A stretch of DNA of 64,000 nt from Neoechinorhynchus agilis (taxonomy: Eukaryota > Acanthocephala), in NCBI GenBank assembly GCA_051530055.1, contig CM121343.1, forward strand, positions 868,001 through 932,000, given 5' to 3'. The first letter of the stretch is position 1. Each line of letters begins with the position of its first letter. Below the pieces are notes generated by a model. That model was not told the DNA's origin and did not search any database. It saw nothing but the letters and a program-made list of their open reading frames with translations. A program made the position numbers and the translations under genes. This document shows, piece after piece, positions 35,397 to 46,590 of this stretch.

Positions 35397-37000
35397 TCAA
35401 CACAACAACCAGTTCGCATTTTTCCTTTTTTTTGGATAACCATCAATCATATGAGCATTTTTCCATGCGTAAGCATAAACGAAATCATCGGTCAACAAAT
35501 AGTGATGATTGGCATAAGTAAAAGCCCTGCTAAGATTATGTGGGGCACCGGTAATAAGTTCATCGACGGCGAATACACACTCTTGTACTTCACATGGATG
35601 AGTACCTGTGAGAACGGCTTGATTCTCGTATTCCTCGTCGAAGAGGAACCAAACGTTGCCTTTAATGAGGAATATGCGGCCATGATGGAAAATTGCTCCA
35701 GTTGGATTAAAAGGAGCAAGTTTTGAGAGTCGCTTTGGGTATTTGGCTTCAAGAGTGAATCCAGCATACTTCCAAACTCGGTTATCTTTGAACATATACG
35801 TGGAACCGGTGATTTCAGAGTACACGGCTGCCATAACATTCGGTTCAAGTCCGGGGAATAGATTTTCGATGTGATACCGTCTAGGTACTTTATTTGATTG
35901 TACAATAAAAGCGTATTGCATATCAAAGACGTAAATTGAATTTTTGAACCAAGGGATACTGGCAACAGCATCAGGTAAGTGGGTACAATAAGGCCGTCTT
36001 ACATCCTGGACCTGCTTTGTTGACGACCTCTTCACTCCATATATTGCTCTTAAGTTAAAATAGTGAATAATTGCTACAAAGGAACTGAAACATTTACTAT
36101 TTTAATGAAGGCATCATGGTCGTCTTGCGATAACGCCCCGTACTTTTGGTCTGAATGGATGACATCGTAAAATGAGTTGGTTTTTATTCGATCGCTGATC
36201 AGTTGTAATCGTCGGCAATAGAAAGGGAACATTATAGATTCCGGAACAAGTGAGTGTGCTAATCCCAATGCGTGTCCTATCTCATGTGAAACGACTAATC
36301 TAAGATTAAACTGACCTTCAGAATGATCGTAGCTATCAGTGAACATTTCATCTGCATCTAAATGGACGCGACCGTCAGTAGGTGCAAACGCGTGCCCGAC
36401 AATGCCGCCGGGTCCATCGAAATTGTATCCATCACCGTGGTTAGCCACCTCGAATGTTATTCGAATGTCCGCGTGTTCGTACTCCGGTGGAACTTCGTGC
36501 AATTCAATGGGCAAAAACTGCCTCCAGTCATCCACGGCTAAACGAATTTGTCCTCTGACTTGGTGCTTATTCAGTAATCCTACGGCTGTATCTTGTGCAC
36601 TCCAATATAAAGTCGGTTTGTTCCATCGATAGTGATTATTAGTCGGTTTATCGTTTAGTACATTCGACCTCTTAGTTCGGCGACGACTTACATCAAAATC
36701 AGGGTTTCCACATCTTGGTCTGTGTGTGATTCCATCGATCCATTTAAACTCTTCTTCGTCCTCGTTTCGACCACGATCTTCGTGCTTTTTATTGGCTGTT
36801 GACCCGATAATGCGTACGAGTTTAAGAGCATTTCTTAGCTTAGGCGCTGTAGTCAAATGGTCACTTGCTCCAGCATCCATATATCCATAAGACCTGAGCC
36901 AATTCAGTAATGACGGTGAAGGCTGGCGGATTGAGTATATTGTTATGATCCGAATAAAAGCGATTAATCCAATGGAGGAAATATGCAGCGACACGATCAT
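35397..37000 (-). CDS. Secreted matrix metalloproteinase with hemopexin domain
   Basis: A complete MMP plan. Residues 1-25 form a hydrophobic signal peptide. The propeptide carries the cysteine switch PRCGNPDFD (about 95-103), followed by a furin-type site RRRTKRS (about 107-113). The catalytic domain has the zinc motif HEIGHALGLAH (about 239-249) with the catalytic Glu and a Met-turn SIM (255-257). A hemopexin-like propeller follows in a second exon (35397 to about 36050), bounded by the usual pair of cysteines (RRPYC near its start, LLC at its very end). MMPs cut extracellular matrix proteins; the zymogen is kept inactive by Cys97. The junction is odd: the obvious 51-nt GT-AG intron (GTAAAT...TTAAG) shifts frame, and only a 29-nt intron beginning at GTAGCAATT keeps it. 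Secreted rather than membrane-bound, since no C-terminal anchor is seen. Confidence 0.96.
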
Positions 37001-37179
37001 GTCTTGATTTTACGATACCAAGTTCAGGGAAACAGACTTGATTTCGCTGTTATGGCATAGCCCGCCGATCCAAGAGTACGAGGAAATCACTGGGCACCAT
37101 TACCGATTCCATTTGCTGAAGCGCTCATACTGAGAAAAACATTTATTGTTATCGATAAGTACCAACCGATTTCGGTCTG

Positions 37180-37515
37180 TTAGGCGCCTTCGCTCAATGC
37201 TCGAAGACCGTGCGGTTATAAGTTTGTAAGAATCAATACGGATTCTCGGATGCCAAGCGAATAAGCGGGACTCATCAGTGAGTTTCCTCTTCCCTTCAGC
37301 GAGGTATTTCGTCCCTTTTCTGGTTGTGCGTCATTAGCGGTAACGGATTCGAGCCAGTTGACCCTTAATTGGGTTCAAGCTTTTTTTTACGCGTTGCTCA
37401 GCCGGTTTCCTTTTTATCGATAAGTATAAGATGATTTTTTACCATGCACGGCACACCGTCCACCGATTTCGGTCTGTTAAGCCTGCGCGCAATGCCCGAT
37501 AAAATCGGAACCGGC
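37180..37515. repeat. Dispersed repeat, copy of the 7010-7440 family
   Basis: Shares CATCAGTGAGTTTCC (37273-37287), GTATTTCGT and ACCGGCTGAGCC with 7010-7440. ACCGATTTCGGTCTGTTA occurs twice here (about 37167 and 37462), with CAATGCTCGA / CAATGCCCGA after each, so the element has a short internal or terminal direct repeat. Confidence 0.6.
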
Positions 37516-37546
37516 TGAGCCGGACATAAAGATTTATTGTTTTCTG

Positions 37547-39285
37547 TCACGCGTTCATTAGATATTCTTTGACTTCATCGAGTACATGATCTTTGCTACG
37601 ATCTCTAGCTATTTCGATTCTCTTGACTTCTTGTTTCGCGGGACCCAGAATGACCACCGTCGGAACGCTGAATATCCCAAGGATGTTAATAGCAATATCG
37701 ATCGCTTGGGAAGTAACATCACTTAAATTGAGATCAAATATCACAACTCCGAGATCCTTTAAAGCGCGCTTAAAGTACTCCGCCCAGCTACAACTATCTT
37801 TAAATCCATCCCATTTCGCAGTGGCAATAACCACGCAGGTCTTGTATTGATTCGGGCAAATAAGGTCAAATCGCCCACCGGATTCCGATTTCTTTGAGTG
37901 ATCATTCAATTCCAATCTGGGTGCAGTCGCAATGAAAGTGCAGAAATCATCAATTTCTGTGCCATCGTCGCAAATATGAATTGTCCGAAAAGTTCCTTCA
38001 GAAGATCTCAAAAATTCCTTTCCATGGAAAGGGCTCAAACTGAACCAACGCTTAATACATTTTTCAAAATTACGTAGATTTGTTCTTTTTAAATGTTATA
38101 CACACGGAGCGTAAAGTGCCTTTTCGTATAATAGGTTAATAAATTAGTCCACTAAAATCATCAACAGAAAAATCCTTACCGGATCGCGAAACGCAGGGAT
38201 TACGTGCCGACAAAGGCCCCTGACCTCGGAAATGGCGATCCCGCGAACCCGAGCCATACAATACAAAACAACTAAAACCCTCTTATACGATTGATGAGGC
38301 CTCCTCGCGAAATATCTCAATAAAGTGTGTTTTATCCGGGTGGGGATTATGATCACCACATCTCTATCACCCCGGTGGATTTTTTCTGAATGATTACTTT
38401 AAAAAATATTGAATTGAAATAATTCGCGAGGAAGTCGAATAGCGATCTCGCGTACCCGAGCCATACAATATAACTAAATTCCATTTTGACGAGTGATGAG
38501 GCCTCCTCGCCAAATATCCCAATAAAATATATTTTATCCGAGAATTATAATCACCACATCTCCAGTATACTATTGTATTTAACATCAAAAAGTAAACTGA
38601 GGCATTTCCATACTTCCTATGTAAATTTTACTTCCTCTCATGTGTGAAAAAGCTTTTTCCGCAAAGATCATAACCCTTTTCACGTCAAAACGCAATCATC
38701 TCAGATTGGGGTTTACATTCATTTTCAATATGACGAAGCCCGAATTCTGCATCGTTGGTTGAATTTAATAAAATAGTATGTTAAAGATTGATTTGTTCAT
38801 GTTTTTATATATAGCGGAAAAATTGAAGTAATTTATTAAATCCTATATCTCGGAAAAAATTACAATCTCGATGAAGGCACAAGATTGTGCCGAAATATCG
38901 GATTCACTGAATAAATTACTTCAATTTTTCCGCCGTATATAAAAACATAATAAAATAGTGCAGTGCATAATTCCAGCATATTCGTTTACAATATTTTTGA
39001 GAGCTTCTGATTTATATGTCGATTCTCCGAGGAATGATTAATTATTTGAACAGCACAGGGTACACCTAATATATGAAATTTTCGGCAAAGTTTTGGAAAT
39101 TTCGTTATATCGATACGTATAACGTAATAGAAGGCTTGACCTTGTTCGACGATTTTCTTAAGCTCGTGCTTAAGTTTCCTGCATCGTGGAATATTTTTCA
39201 TTTCAAATAATATGATTTTTATTTGCGGATATGATGGTCGACTAAGTATACCCTCAAGACTTTCATTGCTAGACAATTTATACAT
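37547..39285 (-). CDS. Protein with two thioredoxin-like regions, no CXXC
   Basis: Two open stretches, 38990-39285 and 37547-38039, join in phase across a 950-nt GT-AG intron (phase 2 donor GTAAAC, acceptor GGTTCAG), giving about 262 residues. The first half has a thioredoxin-like fold pattern: IKIILFEM, NIPRCRKLK where the active site would be, YYVIRIDITKFPKLC, and ILGVPCAVQI with the cis-proline. The second half repeats it: TCVVIATAKWD, SCSWAEYFKRAL, VVIFDLNLSD, and GIFSVPTVVILGP with the cis-proline. Neither half has a CXXC pair, so redox catalysis is unlikely. The exact family is not recognised; DNAJC16/PDI-like proteins also have inactive thioredoxin folds. The ATG follows TTTATAGCTA, so upstream exons may be missing. 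Confidence 0.6.
38140..38575. repeat. Two tandem MITE-like copies in the thioredoxin-like gene intron
   Basis: Copies at about 38140-38380 and 38390-38575 share GCGATC(C/T)CGCG(A/T)ACCCGAGCCATACAATA, GATGAGGCCTCCTCGC, AAATAT, TTTTATCCG and ATAATCACCACATCTC. They belong to the same family as the cluster at 405-1410 and the piece at 21546-21615. The TGATGAGG...GCGAAATATC part looks like a worn hammerhead core. Confidence 0.7.
38797..38950. mobile_element. Inverted-repeat MITE, about 70-base arms
   Basis: ATGTTTTTATATATAGCGG at 38799 is answered by CCGCCGTATATAAAAACAT at 38931-38949, and AAAAATTGAAGTAATTTATT by AATAAATTACTTCAATTTTT. The centre has ATCTCGG and CCGAAATAT with CTTG/CAAG pieces. 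Same family as 30217-30476. It lies in the intron of the thioredoxin-like gene. Confidence 0.8.
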
Positions 39286-40261
39286 TAGCTATAAATTTAA
39301 GAAGCAACGTCTACTACACTGAACACACAAGTGTTCATTTTTTCAACTACCAATTTCCAATTATTCATTCTGATTGAGTAATTATGAATTTGACACAAAA
39401 GTACCTGTACGTATGAACACTGCAAACGTTTCTCAATGAATATGTCAATTATGAGTAGAGTGATCACATTTTCGTCACTTTCACGCTTCAGCGTGTTGAA
39501 CTAAATTTTGATATTGTACAATTATCTTTATATTTTTTTAAATTCTCCGGCAAAAACTAGGATTAGCCACACTGACTTCAGTGCCCGCTATATTCCCTAT
39601 TCGCTTTTGGATTATTCTAAAATACAATATCACCGCAAATTTAGCGACAAATCCGCAGCAATCAAACAATAACATGGTATTTTCGCGTATATAGCTTTGT
39701 AATTAACTATATTATGCAAAAGTGTAAAATAACTTTGTTTTCAGTTTACAATTGCAATAGCAGCCCGCATAAGTTTTAGATTGCAATCTAGAATTAGCAG
39801 GATGTTTTTATTGGTTGTTTAAGCAAGAACGAGAAAGCCTTATAAATCGGAGTAGTACTTAAATGAATTTCAGTTTTAGGAGATAAGTTCTGCGTCATCC
39901 CTGCCTATTTAGATAACCGAATTATAGTGACCCTCAGGCATATCTACGGATGTTTTTGAGTACACACAACTAAAGGCAATTCAAAAAACAAACATTTAAT
40001 GCGGTTGATGCGACGCCGAGATGCTAAAGGTATGCACGATAGATACAAAGAATTAGGATCGCTGTCGAAATTATTACTTGTGTTCAATGACTGTTTGAAA
40101 ATTAGATTGACCTTTAACTGCGTGATTATGAGGATTCAAAAATCCGATGGGTCTAATTCCTTAGACACAAAAATTAATGAAACATGTTATTATTGGCGAC
40201 AAACATTCGGCAAAGGCATCCACAATACAGTACTTCATAAACTGAAGGTAATGAACAACAT
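39286..40261. other. Gene-free AT-rich spacer
   Basis: No supported gene. A 90-codon open frame at 39999-40271 resembles nothing known and lies next to the purine-rich tract. It should contain the promoter of the minus-strand thioredoxin-like gene. Confidence 0.35.
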
Positions 40262-41130
40262 CCAAGGTTGATGGGCGAGACCAAAGTGTAAGAAAGATGA
40301 AAATATGAGGAAATAGATGTAAGGATTAAAAAGCAAGAAGAGAAGGCGAAGGAAAGACGGAGAAAGGTGAATGGAAAGGGAAAGTAGCAAGAAGGCAACG
40401 GGCGGAGGATTGCAAGACAATATTGGAAGATGGAGATAGAGGCAGAGGGGTTAAATGACTAAAATGTGGATTACGAGAGATAATATGGAGAAGGCAAGGT
40501 AGCAAAATAAGAAGGAAAAAAAGAAAGTGGATTGAAGGGTAAGGAATGGCGAGATAGGAAAATGGAATGAATAAATTGAATGGTTGGGCTACGATCGAAA
40601 AATGCAAAGATAAAGGGAAAAGGGGGAGGAGGATGGTAAAGGCGATAAGGAAAGTTAAATGAGGAAAGGGTAGAAGGTAAATAGGTGCAAAGGATCGGAA
40701 ATTAGCAAGAATGTATAGAATGGCGTAAAAGGGGCGGTTGACAAGGGAACGAAAAATGAGAAAATAAAGTGATACGATGAACAATTTTAAGCGAGCAAAG
40801 GAAACGGTTAAAGGGAAATGCGGGAATAAAGGTCGGTTGTCGAAAGATCATGTGAAGGACGGTTGAAAGAGAAGAGTATAGAGAAGTAAGAATATTGAAA
40901 ACTAATGAAAAAAGAAGTAAGCAAGAAGACGATCGGAAATGGGTTATGTGAATCAAGTCAAGATTAGAGCTAAAAGAAAGGGAAAACTTGGATGATCGCA
41001 AATAATCGTGTCGAAATTGGCGTTGGAGAGGAAATGACAAAAAAGGTTGAAAATCGAAAAGGGCGATGCGATAGTGAAATTAGCATTAAGCAAAGGGGAA
41101 ATTAAGAGTATGTGGAAGTGGGGAAAAATT
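40262..41130. repeat. Purine-rich low-complexity tract, about 870 bp
   Basis: The plus strand is overwhelmingly A and G with little C, in irregular runs such as AAGCAAGAAGAGAAGGCGAAGG rather than a fixed unit. Minus-strand open frames here are only a result of the lack of stop codons in pyrimidine-rich sequence. In one plus frame many Lys/Glu/Arg codons appear, broken by frequent stops, so a decayed charged-protein source is possible. Confidence 0.75.
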
Positions 41131-42742
41131 ATATATCAAAGAAGCACTTTAATTGAAATATTTCGTCCAATCACGCTGGACTTCTTGAATCAATTATTGT
41201 TTTGCAAGTGTTTACGACGATAGAAAGAGAAAGGGGCAAAAATAGACTCGAAATGTGGGAAATCTAAGAGAGGAACGAATCGGAATAATAGTTGGCAAAC
41301 TATAATGGGATTATGGAAAGAAGGAAAGATGGGATTAATTGCTTCCTTAACATGAAGGCTAGGCATAAGAATTCGGAAAGGAAATTTCGGATACCATTTA
41401 CATATTCAGCCTAGGAAGGTTAATGATCTCCTAAGATAGTACAGCGTGGCCTCTCTTAAATCTGCCGCCTAGGAAAGTTTCTGAAGCTTCGGATGTGACT
41501 GCTTCACTTAAAAGGATAATCTCAATAATCGCCTACATTAGAATCCCGCCACTTAAAAGTTACAGAATTTTCGAGCTCTACCTTGAATTTATGGGTTCGT
41601 TAGGGTTGTACTCGCGAGAAATAACAATGGAACTGCCATAAGAAGGCTTTATTCGCCATGAGGTAACAAGCAGTAGATTGCGTTGACGTTCTCATCAAAA
41701 CAAACAACGGACAAAATCTTTACAAAATTGTGGATTATTCTTAATTCTCGCATACAAGTCTACGCAACACAATACTGCGATGAAAATATTTTCTTCCTTT
41801 GGAGGAATTAACCGAACATAACATGAATGGAACATTGCACATTGAAACGAAAACTTTCGAAAAACGCAGCATCTTCGAGAAGGGTTTAAAGTGGACGAAG
41901 ATTAAATCTACTCAAATATTTCTTTGGATTTATGGGGTACATTGAACCGCTCGCTAAGCACCAAGGGGAAAAAGCAATAACTGATTTTTGATTCTAAATT
42001 CTAAGAAAGGCGAAAACATTGAATCAAGAATCTAGGCTAAGTGCTCTACCAAACGCAACAACAAACAACAGACAACACAAACAATGAGACAAGAGGAACA
42101 AAATTTTGAACTATGTGACGCTTTTTGTTTCTTTCGCATTTGACGCTTGTCAAATTCATCACGAAGGTTCTCGTCGCTTTTCGTCATCATTGTGTAAATG
42201 TCACTTTCTGTGCTTTGCGACTTGAAGTCATTTCAATACAAATCAAAGAATTGGGAACTTTAAATAACGACGATGTCGAATTTTGATGGTTTAATTTTTT
42301 AAAATTCGGACGATCTGTATTTTGTTCATTGACTATAAAAGAACGGCTCAACAGTTTCACAAGATTTTCTTCAAGTTTACGATTGACGCTTATTTAAAAT
42401 TTGAATAATTTTGGTGTTTGTCTTCTCGAGGTTGGTTCTCGGCTTAAAAAATTACGATGAACTTATTCAAACTTCTGATTGAGTTTCTCGAGTTCTCCAG
42501 CCTCTAGAACTAACGATTCGGACGCGACAAATATCGTTCCTTATATTTTATCCATTGTTACTATTATCAAAACCGGATAGATTTGATGATGGAGTAATTG
42601 GGAATCATTGGATTCTTTTTTAAAAATCAGCAACCATTGAAGATAAAAACCAAGGCATCATAAAATCTCCCACTTTTTAATTCTTTTCATTTGTCGCCAA
42701 TTTTAAGTGAATTTTGGCTATTAACCTCGACCGTTAGTAATA
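41131..42742. other. Gene-free spacer
   Basis: No gene seen. On the minus strand 41160-41190 reads AAGAAGTCC, loop, GGACGAAATATT, a broken relative of the hammerhead-like family at 46145-46222. The rest is unremarkable AT-rich sequence. Confidence 0.35.
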
Positions 42743-43800
42743 GAGCGGAACGAGTCGTTTATTTCCTCGAATTAATTTAGATCGGACACCATTCGGATAC
42801 GAGATCGGTTTCGGATAACCGAATACTCAATGTGATTTATCCAGTTTTTCAAGCTCGACTACAGATATCACATCGCATTCGGGAGGTGGAAGTGGTTAAT
42901 AAAGGCAAAAATAAAGTAGAATCACGTAATTTTATCTTTATTATTGAAAATAATCACTTATTTTTCTGTTGGTACACCTTCGTTTTTTCGCTGTAAGATT
43001 CTCTTTTAGTAACAGACGTTGAGTAGGACAGCATTCCGATCCGGATAATCGACGTTCCACTGCATTAAAATCCCAGGCGTTCGATTTGGACAGAAGAACC
43101 ACTCATTTATTTCCTCGAATTAATTTAAATCGGACACCATTCGGATACGAGATCGGTTTCGGATAACCGAATACTCAATGTGATTCATCTAGTTTTTAAA
43201 TCTTGGCTACAGATATCACATAGCATTCGGGAGGTGGAAGTTGTTAAAAAAAGGCAAAAATAAAGTAGAATCACGTAATTTTTGCTTTGGCTTCTGTTTG
43301 TTAGTATTTTTCGTTGCGGAGGTCTTTGATTTTCTTGAGTGACACTAAGCATTGTGATGCGGATAATTTACTTTCCATTGAATTTAACTTTAAGAAACAA
43401 TTTCTACCACTCCAAAATACATTCTCTACGTTCGTTTTCTTTGAAAGCATCGGAAAAATGTCATTTTAAAAATCTTAAATGGGGATTTTTTTCTGAAATT
43501 AAAATACAGTAGAACGAGTCTTTTATTTCCTCGAAATTATTGGGGCCGGACATCATTCAGATACGAGATCGGTTTCGTATAATCGAAAACTCGATGTGAA
43601 ATGTTTTTAACATTCTTGAGTTGGAAGAGAGAATCACGTAATTTTATCTTTATGATTGAAAATAATCGCTTATTTGGTTTCTGTATGTTAGTATTTTTCG
43701 TTGCGGGGGTCTTTGATTTTCTTGAGTGACACTTAGCATTGTGATGCGGATAATTAACGGGGTTTTTGATAATTGACGTTCCACTGTATGCTTAAATTCC
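42743..43800. repeat. Three-copy repeat of about 350-410 bp
   Basis: TTTATTTCCTCGAA-TTA occurs at 42758, 43107 and 43524, each followed by GATACGAGATCGGTTTCG, ATAA(C/T)CGAA, ACTC(A/G)ATGTGA, and later TAGAATCACGTAATTTT (copy three: AGAATCACGTAATTTTATC). A second shared block, TTAGTATTTTTCGTTGCG(G/A)GGTC followed by TTGTGATGCGGATAATT, is at 43300 and 43690. The core holds the dyad TTCGGATAACCGAA. It ends about 90 bp before the EAF start codon. Confidence 0.85.
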
Positions 43801-43886
43801 AATTGACTCAATAGTGAAAATTAATTCTAATCATACGAGCTTGGTATCTAGCTGACTCAATTATTAAACTTCCCGTAAATTCCTAG

Positions 43887-45038
43887 ATGACTAATGAATC
43901 TGACAACGTAAAAAAGGATGATACCGGTTCAGACGAAATGCCATGCTATAGGGTTATACTTGGAAACTCTTTAAAGAAGCCATCGGCTATAATGATGCAC
44001 GTTCTTCAATGTTAGTATTATCAAAGTACTCATTTCCAATTTGGACAAAGTCTCTATAGCTGATGAATTCGATGCAGAATCATTAGAGTTCGCTAAAAAC
44101 AAAATTGGTCACATATCGATGAAAGCCGGCGAAGTGGATCATGTAATTATGGAATTAGAAGATCAGCAAAACGTATGTTAATGTTTTCATTGATTTTTAA
44201 GATTATAACATTTAGCCGAGTGTAAGAGAAACGTATGAAGGTATTGTTCAAACTTACTCAGATCAGATGTGTGTATTAATCACCGATCATCGCGAAAAGA
44301 CGGTTACTATTGAGCGACTTGGAAGTTGCTTCAATTTGAAGCGGAAGCGGTTTATATATACATTTTGGTGCCGATATAATTTTCACTTATGCTATCTGTA
44401 GACTGTCTACGGGTCCAGAAAAAAAGAAATTTCAAAACGATAAGTTGTCAGCTGTCGCATGCAATGAACATTCAACTGCGAGTTCGCCGCGAAAATCGCT
44501 TGAAGTACAGCCTTGCAATGTCAGAAAGCAGACCAAAAAAGGTTATTTACGGTTGGATTTTTAATTAAAAGATATCGATTAAGAAGGTGATATAAGTGCA
44601 AATAAATCAAGTTCATCAAATGAATCCTTTGATCTGAGTGATATCGAACTAAGCGAAGATGAAGAAGACCCAGAATTAGAGATGAATTGTGAAAATGACG
44701 AAGCCTCATGTCCGGATGCAAACCAAGTTACGAGCGTGATTTCCGTCAAAAAATATTGACCTCGATTTCAATTAGGATGATGATGATGATAATGCAACTG
44801 TGGAATCAGATCACACTTCGATTGACAATGAAGTCGAAGATCAATGTGTCGATCAAGATGAGAAAGTCGAGAAGCAGGAATGGGAAATGTCGGATGAGGA
44901 GAATACTCAACAACTCCTCGCACACCGTGAGTTAGATCTTTTATCTTAGATTTTACGAAGTTTTTAGTCGATGTGAGCACTAGTAGCGACGACGAGGAAA
45001 CTGGCGAATACGAGGATGGAAAAGTATACGAATTATGA
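43887..45038 (+). CDS. EAF: ELL-associated factor (EAF)
   Basis: EAF proteins bind ELL and help RNA polymerase II elongation in the (little/super) elongation complex. Seven exons with GT-AG borders and consistent phases: 43887-44010, 44051-44172, 44216-44349, 44402-44541, 44584-44726, 44776-44926, 44968-45038, giving 294 residues (human EAF1 is 268). The N-terminal half shows the EAF pattern: VILGNSLKKPSA, then exon 3 YEGIVQTYSDQMCVLITDHR and ERLGSCFNLKRKR, which matches the conserved beta-rich core of the family. The C-terminal half is Ser/Asp/Glu-rich (SSSSNESFDLSDIELSEDEE, DDDDDN run, STSSDDEETGEYEDG), as in EAF transactivation tails. All introns are 40-53 nt. The ATG follows CCTAG directly, which suggests a trans-splice site. 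The N-terminal exons are diverged, so the family call rests mainly on exon 3 and the acidic tail. Confidence 0.85.
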
Positions 45039-45080
45039 ATCCCCGGTAATGCCTTTAAGAATTAGTCTAATAAACATCAT

Positions 45081-45595
45081 TTACACTTTGACATAATTGC
45101 ATAACGAATTGTGGAAATTATATTTAGTTTGATTATAGGAAGTGTGGCACCCAATTAAACTGCAATTCTTAGGCTCTCCAGCGCACAAACTTGTGATCGA
45201 TTGGTACCTAGAAGGTCTTATCCATGAGAGGAATAAGTTCCGTTTCTCCGATTCCTCTGTGATACCCTGGGCTGCAAAATGGTAGCTGGGTTGTTGTTTG
45301 TAAGTGACCCAGGTATCTTGGCTTTCCACGATAGCTCGAATTGGGGCCACACGCTCGTTGTTTTTTTACTGTCCCGCATCATTAATCGTTCAAGAAGTTG
45401 CTGTTGTTGCAGCAATATTGTTTGCCACTTGTGGTACCCTGCACGGCGTTTAGACACTCTGGTCATTTGGCACCGTAGCGCAGGACCCAATTGTCCAAGA
45501 GAATCAAGATGATCTGAGGACAGGAGAATTCCTTCTGCAAAACATAAGCTTGGCTCCTCAACACGGAGGAACGCTGCATCCGTCCTTTCGACCAT
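45081..45595 (-). pseudogene. Ty3/gypsy-type Gag fragment, decayed
   Basis: On the minus strand two overlapping frames share a Gag-like run. 45081-45350 contains ITEESEKRNLFLSWIRPSRY followed by SLCAGEPKN, which fits the conserved capsid pattern (x-W-xx-Y, Q-F/H-xx-A, I-x-E-x-x-K-R, L-x-P-x-P) of LTR-retrotransposon Gag proteins. The upstream part in another frame (45218-45595) has a glutamine run before the start of Gag, as is common in these elements. A frame change near 45340 and lack of protease or reverse transcriptase mark it as a relic. It lies in the short space after EAF, on the opposite strand. Confidence 0.45.
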
Positions 45596-45599
45596 TACA

Positions 45600-46140
45600 C
45601 CAAGAAGGCTTCAGATGGGCTTTTATCTTTTAAATTTGAACACCTTGTATAATCCGTTGCAATGGGCTTAACCCGCTTTAACATTTAGGGGAATAGGCGT
45701 CATGGAGTTAATTAACACGTTAAAAGGAAAATTCACTGAAGCTGATGAGAAAGCTTTCGGGATGTTTTATCCGGGATGTCTCTTGATGATTTTCTTGGTG
45801 GCTGACATCTTAGAAAACTAATTAAAAAAGACTCATAAAGATATGAAATCTTAAGCATCGTCCTAAGAGAAAGACAAGTACTCATCTCGGGATTAAAAAT
45901 CAATCAATTAAGCTCTTTCATTCTTCAAACAAAGAAAGGAATGTGAACCAATCAGACAAATGGAGAACGTGGCATTCGATGAGTCTATAAATTAGGGAAA
46001 GAATGATATTTCTCAAAATGATTCACCAGAACAGTTTAAAAGGCATTAAGAACGAGTGGGGTATTTTGACCGTTTTTGGCTAAAAGGAAAATGAAGCGGC
46101 TCGGAAAACCACACCAAAAGCGACGAGATTAATTGCCTTT
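45600..46140. other. Gene-free spacer with repeat scraps
   Basis: No gene. The piece TTTTATCCGGGATGTCTCTTGATGATTTTC at about 45768 recurs at 51888. CTGATGAGAAAGCTTTCGGGATG near 45742 resembles a worn hammerhead core in which GAAA has become GGGA. Confidence 0.4.
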
Positions 46141-46144
46141 CACA

Positions 46145-46222
46145 CAATATTTCGTCCGTCTCGTCGAACTTCTTCAGATCTAAAAGTGACTGAAGAAGTC
46201 CGTAGAGACGGACGAAATATTG
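46145..46222. mobile_element. Inverted repeat with a hammerhead-like core on each strand
   Basis: Arms 46145-46177 and 46190-46222 are inverted copies with 18 outer bases exact (CAATATTTCGTCCGTCTC). On the plus strand: CUGAAGA (46190-46196), A, GUCCGU, loop AGAG, ACGGAC, GAAA (46214-46217), then UAU making the palindrome AUAU, cleavage base U. On the minus strand: CUGAAGA (46177-46171), GUUCG/CGGAC helix II with one G-U pair, GAAA, UAUU. Neither has a good helix I, so they may be half-motifs. Confidence 0.6.
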
Positions 46223-46439
46223 AGAATTAATGTCTATCTTCGCAATTATAAAACAATCCACGATAACAACTTTTTTACTACAGTAACTAATCGGCATCAT
46301 TTGTCCTCTGAATATGCTGATATTCTCCGATATTAATTTCTTAAGACCTGATTCGGTTTTTCGCGAACGCACCAAAATCGCTTTCCGAATCCTTCCCTTG
46401 AATTCCGTGAGTCCGGTTGTGACGTAGCGAGGCCGGAAT

Positions 46440-46590
46440 ATTGAGAATTAATCAGAAAATCCATATCGGGATGCTAAATTTTGACTTGTGTGGTGAAGAT
46501 AATCACCCGGTTACAAATCATTTTATTGTACTGAAAAATTTCGAAAGAAGAAACTTCGCCTCGACAATCATTGTAAGTTGTTTCCAGATC
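46440..46590. repeat. Dispersed repeat shared with 59620-59720
   Basis: GATGCTAAATTTTGACTTGTGT..TGAAGATAATCACCCGGTTACAAATCATTTTAT matches 59628-59685 with few changes, followed in both by an AACTTCGCCT / AACCTCGCCT block. A GATTTCCTCTTTCGAAATATTTCA piece of the 405-1410 family lies just downstream (46648-46676). Confidence 0.65.

Noticed and set aside
35328-35726. 132-codon plus-strand ORF
   Set aside because: Antisense to the hemopexin exon of the metalloproteinase.
40326-41040. Long minus-strand ORFs rich in Ser/Phe/Leu
   Set aside because: Caused by pyrimidine-rich composition with few stop codons; no domain.
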